A stretch of DNA of 42,958 nt from Alphaproteobacteria bacterium (GTDB lineage Bacteria; Pseudomonadota; Alphaproteobacteria; Rhodobacterales; Rhodobacteraceae): assembly GCA_030424645.1 (NCBI GenBank), contig JAUHWP010000011.1:1-42958 (forward strand), given 5' to 3'. The position numbers and the translations under genes are program-made. Below are positions 8,947 to 16,275 of this stretch, piece by piece. Numbering within the stretch: the first letter of the stretch is position 1; the number at the start of each line of letters is the position of its first letter. Under the pieces are notes generated by a model, which was not told where the DNA came from, did not search any database, and was given only the letters and a program-made list of their open reading frames with translations.

Positions 8947-8976
8947 CCTATACGCGCGCGCGACGCCCCTGGATCA
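8947..8976 (-). promoter_or_regulatory. Putative RpoE/ECF-type promoter for the DUF1365-SDR operon
   Basis: On the minus strand TGATCC (plus-strand 8971-8976) is followed after 18 bases by TATAGG (8947-8952). TGATCC is the -35 element I recall for the singlet-oxygen sigma factor RpoE of Rhodobacter. The spacing is identical to that of the divergent partner. Transcription would begin about 6-7 bases downstream, essentially at the start codon. The sequence match is direct; the sigma-factor assignment is inference. Confidence 0.5.
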
Positions 8977-9007
8977 GTTCCCACCAGAATTCTTTTTTCA
9001 GCATTTC

Positions 9008-9037
9008 TGATCCAGTCCGCCGGATGCCGCGTAACGG
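9008..9037 (+). promoter_or_regulatory. Putative RpoE/ECF-type promoter for the flavoprotein-Cfa operon
   Basis: TGATCC at 9008-9013, an 18-base spacer, then TAACGG at 9032-9037. It points toward the flavoprotein gene and would leave a leader of about 20-25 bases that includes the AAGGATGAGGG ribosome-binding region. It is the mirror image of the minus-strand promoter 31 bases away, with the same -35 hexamer and the same spacing, which makes chance less likely. Confidence 0.55.
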
Positions 9038-9066
9038 TCCCATACGATTGCAAGGATGAGGGTGGT

Positions 9067-10410
9067 ATGTTCGATCAGTTTCAGGGTGCACGAAAGAAGA
9101 TCGCCATCATCGGCGGCGGCATATCGGGCCTTTCGGCGGCTTACTACCTAACGCCCCACCATGACGTGACGCTGTTCGAGGCTGCCCCGAGACTGGGTGG
9201 CCACGCCCGAACGGTGATGGCAGGCAAGAACGGCGACCAACCGGTTGATACCGGCTTTATCGTGTTCAACTATGTAACCTATCCCTACCTGACTCGCCTG
9301 TTCAGGGACCTCGATGTGCCCGTGATGAAAAGCGAGATGAGTTTCGCCGCCAGCATCAATGATGGCTGGCTGGAATATGGCCTGAACAACATGGGTGCGA
9401 TCACGGCGCAAAAAAGCAACCTGCTGCGCCCCCAGTTTTACAGGATGATCGCCGACATTATCCGCTTTGGCAAACGCGCCGAAGCCGCCGCCACGGATGA
9501 TGACAAGACCATTGGTGAACTGGTGGATGAACTGGGCCTGGGCGACTGGTTCCGCAACAACTACCTGATGCCGATGTGCGGGGCGATCTGGTCGACACCG
9601 GTTGAAGACGTGGACCGTTTCCCGGCGAAGTCGCTTGTTCGGTTCTTTCGCAACCACGCGCTTTTGGCCGGCTCCGGGGAACATCAGTGGTGGACGGTCA
9701 AGGGCGGAAGCATCGAATACGTGCGTCGGTTAGAAGCCGCGCTTCTGGCGCGGGGTTGCAGCATTCGCGCCAAAACGGCGATCCGGCACGTTCAACGGGG
9801 CGCTCTTGACGTGCGCGTCATGGCCGATCAAGGCGTGTCGGCAACCTTCGACGAGGTCATCATGGCCTGTCATTCGGATCAGGCCCTGCAAATTCTTGGT
9901 GAAGACGCAACACAGGCCGAGGTCGATGCCCTTGGCCGTATTCGATTTCAGACCAACACCGCAGTATTGCATTGTGATGCAAATCAGATGCCGCGGCGCC
10001 GTTCCTGTTGGTCCAGCTGGGCCTATCGGTCTCAGGACGGCGATATCGGTCTTACCTACTGGATGAACCGGCTTCAGAACATACCCGAATCCGACCCGCT
10101 GTTTGTCACCCTGAACCCGTCAACCGAGATCCCACGGGACACGATTTATGACGAGGTGCAATTCGCCCATCCGGTTTTTGACAAGAACGCGCTGCGGGCA
10201 CAGCGGGACATCCGCCAAATGCAGGGCCGCAATCGGACATGGTTTGCCGGGGCGTGGAACCGGCACGGGTTTCACGAGGACGGTATCGCCAGCGCCATGC
10301 GCATCGTGCGCGCCCTGAACGAACGTCACCACTTCAAAGGAATGGACAATGCGCTTGACCAACAAGGCCCTGAAATCGAATTTCCTGTCGACCTGCGAGC
10401 GTCTGCATGA
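9067..10410 (+). CDS. FAD/NAD(P)-binding amine-oxidase-like flavoprotein (COG2907)
   Basis: Flavoprotein of 447 residues. The N-terminal dinucleotide-binding motif KIAIIGGGISGLSAAYYL (about residues 11-28) is followed by the acidic strand end LFEAAPRLGGHARTV, the amine-oxidase/phytoene-desaturase pattern. A substrate-domain segment MCGAIWSTPVEDVDRFP and a C-terminal FAD contact GAWNRHGFHEDGIASAMR are also present. COG2907 members co-occur with DUF1365 and Cfa-type genes and have been described as cyclopropane/cyclopropene fatty-acid-associated proteins. A fatty-acyl desaturase or oxidase role on membrane lipids is plausible but inferred. I chose the ATG at 9067 because the glycine motif begins 14 residues later and a GAGGG site precedes it. 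The end overlaps the methyltransferase gene by 62 bp. Confidence 0.88.
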   Translation: MFDQFQGARKKIAIIGGGISGLSAAYYLTPHHDVTLFEAAPRLGGHARTVMAGKNGDQPVDTGFIVFNYVTYPYLTRLFRDLDVPVMKSEMSFAASINDGWLEYGLNNMGAITAQKSNLLRPQFYRMIADIIRFGKRAEAAATDDDKTIGELVDELGLGDWFRNNYLMPMCGAIWSTPVEDVDRFPAKSLVRFFRNHALLAGSGEHQWWTVKGGSIEYVRRLEAALLARGCSIRAKTAIRHVQRGALDVRVMADQGVSATFDEVIMACHSDQALQILGEDATQAEVDALGRIRFQTNTAVLHCDANQMPRRRSCWSSWAYRSQDGDIGLTYWMNRLQNIPESDPLFVTLNPSTEIPRDTIYDEVQFAHPVFDKNALRAQRDIRQMQGRNRTWFAGAWNRHGFHEDGIASAMRIVRALNERHHFKGMDNALDQQGPEIEFPVDLRASA

Positions 10411-11506
10411 GGGGCAACTGACCCTGCACACACCCGAGGGTGAGCGTTATCACTTTGGCCAGTCCGGCCCCGAGGCAGAGATGGTCATTCGCGACTGGGC
10501 CGCCGTGTCGGCGCTTGCGGCGCATGGCCAGGTCGGGCTGGGAGAAACCTATGTTCAGGGCCTGTGGGACACGCCGTCGGTCGAAGGCCTGGTCGCTCTG
10601 GCAATGCGCAATCGCGATCATCTTGGCGCGTTTGACCAGGCAAGCCCGTTCAACAAGGCAAGATTCCGGCTGGTTGATACCGTGTTGCGGGCCAATTCGC
10701 GTCGCGGGTCCCGCAAGAACATTCGCGCGCATTACGATGTGGGCAACGAGTTTTACGCATTGTGGTTGGACGACGGGATGACCTATTCGTCCGGGTTGTT
10801 CACCCAATCCGACGATGATCTGACACGCGCCCAATCCCGCAAGAACGCGCGTGCCTTGTCGCGGCTAAGCGATGGCGAACGGGTTTTGGAAGTCGGGTGT
10901 GGCTGGGGTGGGTTTGCCGAGCACGCAAGTCAGGAAGGTCGCCACGTGACCGGCGTAACCGTATCGCGCAACCAGCACAGCTATGCCGAATGCCGTCTTG
11001 ATGGTCGTGCCGACATCCAGCTTCGCGACTATCGCGACATTGACGGGCAATATGACAACATCGTTTCGATCGAGATGATAGAAGCCGTTGGCGAACGTTA
11101 CTGGCCCAGCTATTTCGCCACACTCAAGCGTAGCCTGGCCGAGGGCGGACGCGTCCTGTTGCAGGCAATTACCGTCAAGGACAGTTTCTTTGACACTTAC
11201 AAAACCTCGTCCGACTACATCCGCCAATACGTCTTTCCCGGTGGCATGCTGTTGTCCGACAGCGTGATCGAAGCCCAGGCGAAAAAAGCGGGGTTTGCCG
11301 TTCGGGACAGTTTCGCGTTCGGTCAGGACTACGCCAGAACCTGCCGGATCTGGGCCGAACGGTTGAACTTCCAGAAACGCCGGATCTTCGAAATGGGATA
11401 TGGCGAAGGCTTCTTCCGCAACTGGCAATACTATCTTGAGATTTGCGCGGCCTCTTTTGCGGTTGGTCACACAGATGTCGTTCAGGTGGAACTGGCCCAT
11501 GCATAG
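10349..11506 (+). CDS. Cyclopropane-fatty-acyl-phospholipid synthase family methyltransferase
   Basis: SAM-dependent methyltransferase (385 residues) acting, by family, on cis-double bonds of unsaturated phospholipid acyl chains. The SAM motif is VLEVGCGWGGFAEHA (about residue 178), containing the cysteine conserved in Cfa enzymes. Further on, SIEMIEAVGERYW carries the conserved glutamate, then LLQAITVKD and QYVFPGGMLLSDS. Close relatives in Rhodobacter make methylated unsaturated or furan fatty acids rather than cyclopropanes, so the product here is uncertain. It starts at the ATG at 10349 with AAAGGA about 8 bases upstream, inside the end of the flavoprotein gene, so the two are tightly coupled. 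The stop overlaps the next start by 8 bp. Confidence 0.9.
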   Translation: MRLTNKALKSNFLSTCERLHEGQLTLHTPEGERYHFGQSGPEAEMVIRDWAAVSALAAHGQVGLGETYVQGLWDTPSVEGLVALAMRNRDHLGAFDQASPFNKARFRLVDTVLRANSRRGSRKNIRAHYDVGNEFYALWLDDGMTYSSGLFTQSDDDLTRAQSRKNARALSRLSDGERVLEVGCGWGGFAEHASQEGRHVTGVTVSRNQHSYAECRLDGRADIQLRDYRDIDGQYDNIVSIEMIEAVGERYWPSYFATLKRSLAEGGRVLLQAITVKDSFFDTYKTSSDYIRQYVFPGGMLLSDSVIEAQAKKAGFAVRDSFAFGQDYARTCRIWAERLNFQKRRIFEMGYGEGFFRNWQYYLEICAASFAVGHTDVVQVELAHA

Positions 11507-11993
11507 GATCCTTCTTTTCCTTGCAACTCTGGTCATTCCCCTCGGCGCACAGGCCTCTACCATCAAATCGGTGCTGCCGGGCGCGGAACTGCGCGGCACG
11601 GCAACCTTCCGGTATCTTGGTTTCCCACTTTACGAGGCCCAGCTTTACACCATTGCAGGCGCCCCGCTGGATTGGAGCAAGGATTTCGGACTTGAACTGA
11701 AATACCTGCGCAACCTGACCAAATTCGATCTGGTCGAAAGCACGATACGCGAACTGAACCGCACCGGCACAGCCCTGCCCGTCCGCGGTCAATTGGAAAG
11801 ATGCTTCAGGGGGGTGCAAAAAGGCGACCGCTATGTCGCCGTCACCAGCGGACCGGACCAAATCCGATTCTGGTTCAATGAAGCGCGCGTCTGCACACTG
11901 AGCCACCCGCAGATCAAAACCCGCTTCATGGCCATTTTCCTAGGCACGGATACCCGCTCGAAATCCTTCACCCGGAAGCTGAAAGGCGAATGA
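11499..11993 (+). CDS. Exported chalcone-isomerase-like protein
   Basis: A protein of 164 residues with a clear signal peptide (MHRILLFLATLVIPLGAQAS, cleavage near residue 20). The mature part resembles bacterial chalcone-isomerase-like proteins: ELRGTATFRYLGFPLYEAQLYT, then LELKYLRNLTKFDLVESTIREL, then a region with CFRGVQKGDRYVAV, and a C-terminal FLGTDTRSKSFTRKL. Members of this fold can bind fatty acids; no catalysis is known for the bacterial secreted branch. It begins inside the end of the Cfa-like gene, and its stop overlaps the MFS start (ATGATG). A periplasmic lipid- or fatty-acid-binding role in the module would fit; this is inference. Confidence 0.8.
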   Translation: MHRILLFLATLVIPLGAQASTIKSVLPGAELRGTATFRYLGFPLYEAQLYTIAGAPLDWSKDFGLELKYLRNLTKFDLVESTIRELNRTGTALPVRGQLERCFRGVQKGDRYVAVTSGPDQIRFWFNEARVCTLSHPQIKTRFMAIFLGTDTRSKSFTRKLKGE

Positions 11994-13219
11994 TGCTGTA
12001 TCCGCGTGTCAGCTTCTATGCACTCATGCTGGCTGCGGCGGGCATCCCGCTTTACATCCATTTGCCTCGGTTCGCCTCGATCGAACTTGGCATCGGATTG
12101 GGCGCCATCGGCACGATCCTGCTCGGGATACGGCTGGTCGATCTTGTGCAGGACCCGTTGATCGGTTGGGCTATTGACCGCTGGCCAAAGGCACAAAGCC
12201 TGTTTGCCAGTGCCGCAGCGCTTGGGCTGGCCATCGGTTTTCCACTGCTTTTTTCCGCCCAACCAGGCCCAAATATTGTGCCTCGGCTCATCGCCATTCT
12301 TGTGCTGCTGTTCTCGGCCTATAGCCTTGGCATGATCCTGCTTTACGGTCGCAGCGCAACGCTCACAACCTCGCCGACAGGGCGCGAGCTGATGACGCTG
12401 GCCGCCTTTCGTGAAGGGGGCATGTTGGCAGGTGTAATCATTGCTGCTGTCGCCCCGGCGGTCTTTGTCGCCCTCGGTGCTGATCGAGAAGGATATCGGG
12501 CTTTTGGCCTCTTTCTTGGTGTGCTGGCCGTTGTCACGGCCGCGATCACTCTGCCGATCTGGCGCCGCGAACCGATCCAGGGCGAGCGGCTTTCCCTTTA
12601 TGGTCTTCGTCAGGCCGGAGCATTACGGCTTCTGGCGCTGGCGCTGGTCAACAGCCTTCCGGTCGCCATCACGTCGACCCTGTTTCTGTTCTTTGTCGAA
12701 GATCGTTTGCGACTGGGGGGCTTGGCTGGTCCCCTGCTGATCCTGTTCTTTCTCAGCGCGGGCCTCAGCGTGCCGCTCTGGGCGCGGATGAGCCAGAAAC
12801 TGGGACCCAAGACCACCTTGTTGATAGCCATGCCGCTTGCCATCCTCGGATTTGTCGGTGCGGCGTTCCTGGCCCCCGGCAACCTGCCAGGTTTTGCCGC
12901 GATTTGCGTGGCGTCTGGTGCCGCGCTGGGGGCAGATATGGTCATCCTGCCTGCGATGTTTTCCGTGGCGCTGACCCGCGCGGGCCTCAAGGCGTCGCTG
13001 GCCTTTGGCATCTGGTCCTTTGCCGGAAAACTTGGCCTTGCCCTGGCCGCCTTTGCCGTCCTTCCGATGCTTGAGCATAGTGGCTTCACCCCCGGTGCAC
13101 CAAACAGCGCCACAGCCCTCAGCACATTGAATATCTTTTACGCTGTCATTCCCTGCATCCTGAAACTTGGCGCCGTGGCACTTGTCCTCGCGCTTCCCAC
13201 GGAGGCTCCAATCCAATGA
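11990..13219 (+). CDS. MFS transporter, GPH/MelB-like (MFS_2) family
   Basis: A membrane protein of 409 residues with about 12 hydrophobic segments. The N-terminal half has the GPH-family pattern LGAIGTILLGIRLVDLVQDP followed by IDRWPKAQ in the first cytoplasmic loop, where the acidic residue of cation symporters sits. GPH carriers usually move sugars, but a member of this branch recurs beside COG2907/DUF1365/Cfa genes, so its substrate may be lipid-related or a stress metabolite. Two start codons are possible (11990 and 11993), and the first overlaps the previous stop. The 3' end overlaps the DUF3833 gene by 4 bp. Confidence 0.87.
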   Translation: MMLYPRVSFYALMLAAAGIPLYIHLPRFASIELGIGLGAIGTILLGIRLVDLVQDPLIGWAIDRWPKAQSLFASAAALGLAIGFPLLFSAQPGPNIVPRLIAILVLLFSAYSLGMILLYGRSATLTTSPTGRELMTLAAFREGGMLAGVIIAAVAPAVFVALGADREGYRAFGLFLGVLAVVTAAITLPIWRREPIQGERLSLYGLRQAGALRLLALALVNSLPVAITSTLFLFFVEDRLRLGGLAGPLLILFFLSAGLSVPLWARMSQKLGPKTTLLIAMPLAILGFVGAAFLAPGNLPGFAAICVASGAALGADMVILPAMFSVALTRAGLKASLAFGIWSFAGKLGLALAAFAVLPMLEHSGFTPGAPNSATALSTLNIFYAVIPCILKLGAVALVLALPTEAPIQ

Positions 13220-13776
13220 AACTCCTCACTGCCCTGCTTGCTCTTTTCGTTCTGATCATGGCCGCAAAGTCCATGTTTCTAAGCTTTCGCGCACAGAACC
13301 CATCCGACTATGCCGATACCGGCCCCGCTTTCTCGCTGAAAACCCACCTGTCTGGCGAAATCCTTGCCGAAGGCCTGATTTATGGCCCAACCGGCAAAAT
13401 GACCAACAGCTTCGTCGCCCGAATGATCGGCGAATGGGACGGGGACACCGGGACACTGAGCGAAGAGTTCACCTATTCCAACGGCAAGCAGCAAAGGCGC
13501 AAATGGTTCCTGAAACTTGGTGAGGGGAACCGTTTCACCGCAACTGCCGACGATATTGTCGGCGAGGCACAAGGCACCGTGTCGGGATCGACCATCAAGA
13601 TGGAATACCGGATCGTTTTGCCGGACGACGCAGGGGGTCACACGTTGACTGCCACTGATTGGCTTTACCTGACCGAAAACGGCACCATCATGAACAAGTC
13701 CGAAATGCGCAAGTTCGGCATCAAGGTGGCCGAACTGATCGCAACCATGCGCCCGAACCCCGAAGCACGGCGCTGA
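13216..13776 (+). CDS. DUF3833 family protein
   Basis: A protein of 186 residues. The hydrophobic N-terminus (LLTALLALFVLIMAAKSMFL) acts as a signal peptide or membrane anchor. The body has DUF3833 features: FSLKTHLSGEILAEGLIYGP, GEWDGDTGTLSEEFTYSNG, and the C-terminal WLYLTENGTIMNKSEMRKFG. It looks like a beta-rich, calycin-like fold, but the function is unknown. It is the last gene of the plus arm, coupled to the MFS gene by ATGA. Many family members are lipoproteins; this one has no lipobox cysteine in its first 30 residues. Confidence 0.82.
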   Translation: MKLLTALLALFVLIMAAKSMFLSFRAQNPSDYADTGPAFSLKTHLSGEILAEGLIYGPTGKMTNSFVARMIGEWDGDTGTLSEEFTYSNGKQQRRKWFLKLGEGNRFTATADDIVGEAQGTVSGSTIKMEYRIVLPDDAGGHTLTATDWLYLTENGTIMNKSEMRKFGIKVAELIATMRPNPEARR

Positions 13777-14283
13777 ACGGGTTTCGACCCGGGCTATTTC
13801 CCATCAGCCTGAGCTTCTCACCGGTTCAACCAGCCGGATCGGTCTTGGGCATCCGGGGCGCGACCATTGCCTGGCGGATCGTCGGGGCCATCTGGAAGTT
13901 GCCCGATGCACCACATGGTGTGCATTGAAAGCTTATGTGCGTCCCTTTGCCGAGCAACCTATGTCTTGGCGTTTTCTGGATAACCAACGCTGCTTCAAGT
14001 CTGGCGACGGCGATGATCTTTCCCATGGCGAGCTTTGCGACTGTGGCAAGGACAGACACGGGAAGCGACATGCCGGTTTGGCCGGTTCACGCGATCGCGC
14101 TTTTCGGCGGATGGCTGACGGTGGCGCCCGGGGTTGGCGCGCCGGTGTTGTTCTTGGCTGCAACGGCGTCGGCGGCGCGGGGATGCCGTTAACCTTGCAG
14201 CCCCGACACCGACAGCGCGACAGGATTTGGGCGATCTTGGGGGGCCGCATGGAATTATCCCTAAATCTCGGTTAGGGTTGCAG
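13777..14283. other. Gap after the lipid module; no convincing gene
   Basis: About 500 bases without a supported gene. A plus-strand frame from 13935 to 14192 (85 residues) has two hydrophobic stretches (e.g. VHAIALFGGWLTVAPGVGA) and no family I recognise. It starts directly after an in-frame stop and has no clear ribosome-binding site, so it may be a fragment or chance. The region must contain the promoter of the exported protein that follows. I see no terminator with a good T-run after the DUF3833 gene. Confidence 0.4.
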
Positions 14284-15138
14284 ATGCTACGCGGCAATCA
14301 AGCGGGAGGTTTCGCCTTGATAAGGACATTGAAACCAGCATTGGCAGTGCTCCTGACCACCCTTGTGGTGCTTCCGACCGACGCGGTGGCCTGCCGGTTC
14401 CGCGGGGCGCCGGATATGTGCTCGAATGAAGCGCAAGATGCAGTTTTCTGGGTTGGGGAATGGGAGGGGCCGCAGCTCTCCCTTCGGCTCGAAATGAACG
14501 GAGTGGCGGTCACGCCGCAACACGATCCCTACGGGTCGATGACGCTGTTCGAGCTGGACGGTCAGCTGGGATTTGCCGGGGACGGCGTGTTGCGCGGAGA
14601 GGCCGAATTGACCAGCGTGCAGGGTGAATACATCGACCCGCTGGACCCCGCATGGGACTGGCTCAATGATGACGAGACCATCGATTTACTGGACGAATAC
14701 GGGGCCGAGTACACGACGGATCGAATAATCAATCCCTGCGGCTATCGGGAATGGCCCCGATGGACAGGCACCTATCTGCACCCGGAAGGTCTGACCATGT
14801 CGCTGACCATGATCGGCATGAGGGTCGATGCGATGTTGGGTCGGATCTACTACCGGGGTCCGTTGCGCGATCAAAGCGTGACGCTGGACAGCCGGTTCCT
14901 GATGCGCCGGTATTCCTTCGACACCAGCGGCTGGACCTGGCTGGGTCCGAACGTCACCGAGGACTGTCAAGCGTTGTGCATGGACGGCCTTATTCGGGGA
15001 TGGGACGACCGGGTTGCAGAGGTGACAGCCGAGGATTGCCAGAATCTCTGCACCAATGGTGAGATTGTCTTCCGGCGCCCCCCGGATCGTCCTATAGCGA
15101 TCAGGCCAGGCGTCTGGGAAAACTGTCCGGCTGATTAA
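14284..15138 (+). CDS. Exported protein of unknown function with a cysteine repeat
   Basis: I do not recognise this protein (284 residues from the ATG at 14284). It has a signal peptide (LKPALAVLLTTLVVLPTDAVA) followed at once by a cysteine pair (ACRFRGAPDMC), so it is probably periplasmic with disulfides. Near the C-terminus a short unit is repeated: TEDCQALCMDG and TAEDCQNLCTNG, 21 residues apart. The middle is acidic and aspartate-rich (DPLDPAWDWLNDDETIDLLD). An alternative start is the TTG at 14317, which has a better ribosome-binding site (GGGAGG, 7 bases upstream) and gives a standard-length signal peptide; this could be the true start. Its neighbours give no functional hint. Confidence 0.7.
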   Translation: MLRGNQAGGFALIRTLKPALAVLLTTLVVLPTDAVACRFRGAPDMCSNEAQDAVFWVGEWEGPQLSLRLEMNGVAVTPQHDPYGSMTLFELDGQLGFAGDGVLRGEAELTSVQGEYIDPLDPAWDWLNDDETIDLLDEYGAEYTTDRIINPCGYREWPRWTGTYLHPEGLTMSLTMIGMRVDAMLGRIYYRGPLRDQSVTLDSRFLMRRYSFDTSGWTWLGPNVTEDCQALCMDGLIRGWDDRVAEVTAEDCQNLCTNGEIVFRRPPDRPIAIRPGVWENCPAD

Positions 15139-15240
15139 GGCCCATGGCCCGCCGAACATCCGCACAGACCGATTGCGCATAGACCCTTAATCATGCGCCG
15201 GGTCCGATGGGGCGTTTGATCGCGATGCGACGGCTTTGGA

Positions 15241-15822
15241 TCATCGCGTCAAGATGATTTCCATCCGACCGAACATGGGCGCGCCATTATAGGTGAGTTG
15301 CGATCTGATGATCCCGTGGATCATGGTCTCATCAATAATGACCAGCCGATACGTGTCCTCCTTCAAGCCGTCGCCGAACGGGAACAGGCCGGTTGCCGAC
15401 AGGATGGGAAGTTGGCCGTCGTCGCATCCGGCCAGAATGTTCAGCTCTTCTTCGCTCGACAGTGCCGGGGGCATGTGAGATTCCACATCTGGAAACAGCG
15501 TGCGGCCCTCTTCCCAGGACAAGGGCAACGGCTCGGGCAGCTCAGACGAGGTCATGGCCAGTTGGCCGCGAGCCTCGTCAAACGAAAGGTTCATCGGCGG
15601 CAGAGCTGGAAATTCCTCGACTGGCATCGTCATGATCTCTTCGCGATAAAGCGTATGCCCCGCGACCGCCTTAACCTGCCAGGTGCCCTCCAGCATCGGC
15701 GCTATTGTCAGGAAATAGGCCGGGTCGGTGACGTCGCAGAAGCCGGGAGTTTGTCCCGCAGCGGGGGCCAAGGTTACGGCGGTTGCGGCAAAGGCAATTG
15801 CCATGGGCGAGATGATGTGCAT
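15241..15822 (-). CDS. Exported protein of unknown function
   Basis: A protein of 193 residues with a signal peptide (MAIAFAATAVTLAPAAGQ, cleavage near residue 24). Two cysteines (GFCDVTDP and LAGCDDG) could form one disulfide in the periplasm. The segment YFLTIAPMLEGTWQV resembles the start of a lipocalin-like or calycin beta-barrel, and the C-terminal half alternates as beta-strands (YRLVIIDETMIHGIIRSQL). No family is recognised with confidence. It is convergent with the cysteine-repeat gene and divergent from nothing obvious, and lies between the lipid module and tRNA-Phe. Confidence 0.7.
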   Translation of the reverse strand: MHIISPMAIAFAATAVTLAPAAGQTPGFCDVTDPAYFLTIAPMLEGTWQVKAVAGHTLYREEIMTMPVEEFPALPPMNLSFDEARGQLAMTSSELPEPLPLSWEEGRTLFPDVESHMPPALSSEEELNILAGCDDGQLPILSATGLFPFGDGLKEDTYRLVIIDETMIHGIIRSQLTYNGAPMFGRMEIILTR

Positions 15823-16120
15823 TGGGTCTCCAACATAGGTTCACTATCATCTTACCATTTCCGCCCGCTTACTGCATCCGAGACCAGCTGTTGGTACATT
15901 GCCGCGATTGCACCATTTGAACGGCCCCCCTCGGGCAGCGGAACGAATGTCGGGGATTGCCCTGATCAGGTGTGACTGGGCGACTCGACGGATATCGAAT
16001 GTGGCCGATGTTGTTCAGGCAGTTTAGTACCCAACCCAAAGCGCGCCACATCAAGCTTTGTATGAATTCCAACACTTCCGACTCGCGCGCTCGCAACCGA
16101 TGTCGGGTTAGCCGAGCTAG
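15823..16120. other. Intergenic region between an exported protein gene and tRNA-Phe
   Basis: About 300 bases with no coding signal. It lies just downstream of the 3' end of tRNA-Phe and would be the integration side if an island had inserted there, but I see no integrase gene and no copy of the tRNA 3' end. It must hold the promoter of the minus-strand exported protein. One minus-strand reading frame crosses the tRNA and is an artefact. Confidence 0.4.
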
Positions 16121-16195
16121 TGGTGCCCGGGGGCGGAATCGAACCACCGACACGAGGATTTTCAATCCACTGCTCTACCCCTGAGCTACCCGGGC
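16121..16195 (-). tRNA. tRNA-Phe (GAA)
   Basis: A 75-base cloverleaf on the minus strand. The acceptor stem GCCCGGG pairs perfectly with CCCGGGC, the discriminator is A, and the CCA is encoded. D arm GCTC/GAGC; anticodon loop TTGAAAA gives anticodon GAA; T arm GGTGG-TTCGATT-CCGCC. The anticodon stem is GTGGA/TCCTC, with a U-U mismatch at the second pair (positions 28-42). A sigma-70-like promoter lies upstream at 16228-16256. Confidence 0.95.
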
Positions 16196-16227
16196 ACGGG
16201 TGAACGGTTCATCGTTCGGGTGGGCGG

Positions 16228-16256
16228 GTTGTAGACGGGGGGTCGGGCCGTGTCCA
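16228..16256 (-). promoter_or_regulatory. Putative sigma-70 promoter of tRNA-Phe
   Basis: On the minus strand TGGACA (plus 16251-16256) and TACAAC (16228-16233) are separated by exactly 17 bases. They lie about 33 bases upstream of the mature tRNA 5' end, a normal leader length for a single tRNA gene. Confidence 0.5.
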
Positions 16257-16275
16257 GAGGGAAAATGCAGGTTTT

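Noticed and set aside
13843-13900. Short peptide GIRGATIAWRIVGAI resembling an AroH-type chorismate mutase motif
   Set aside because: Only a few residues match by chance, there is no start codon and no continuation.
13935-14192. 85-codon plus-strand frame with two hydrophobic stretches
   Set aside because: It begins right after a stop, has no good ribosome-binding site and no recognisable family; kept only as part of the gap description.
15869-16165. 98-codon minus-strand frame ending inside tRNA-Phe
   Set aside because: It contains the VVRFRPRAP-type peptide that is created when tRNA genes are translated; it is an artefact.
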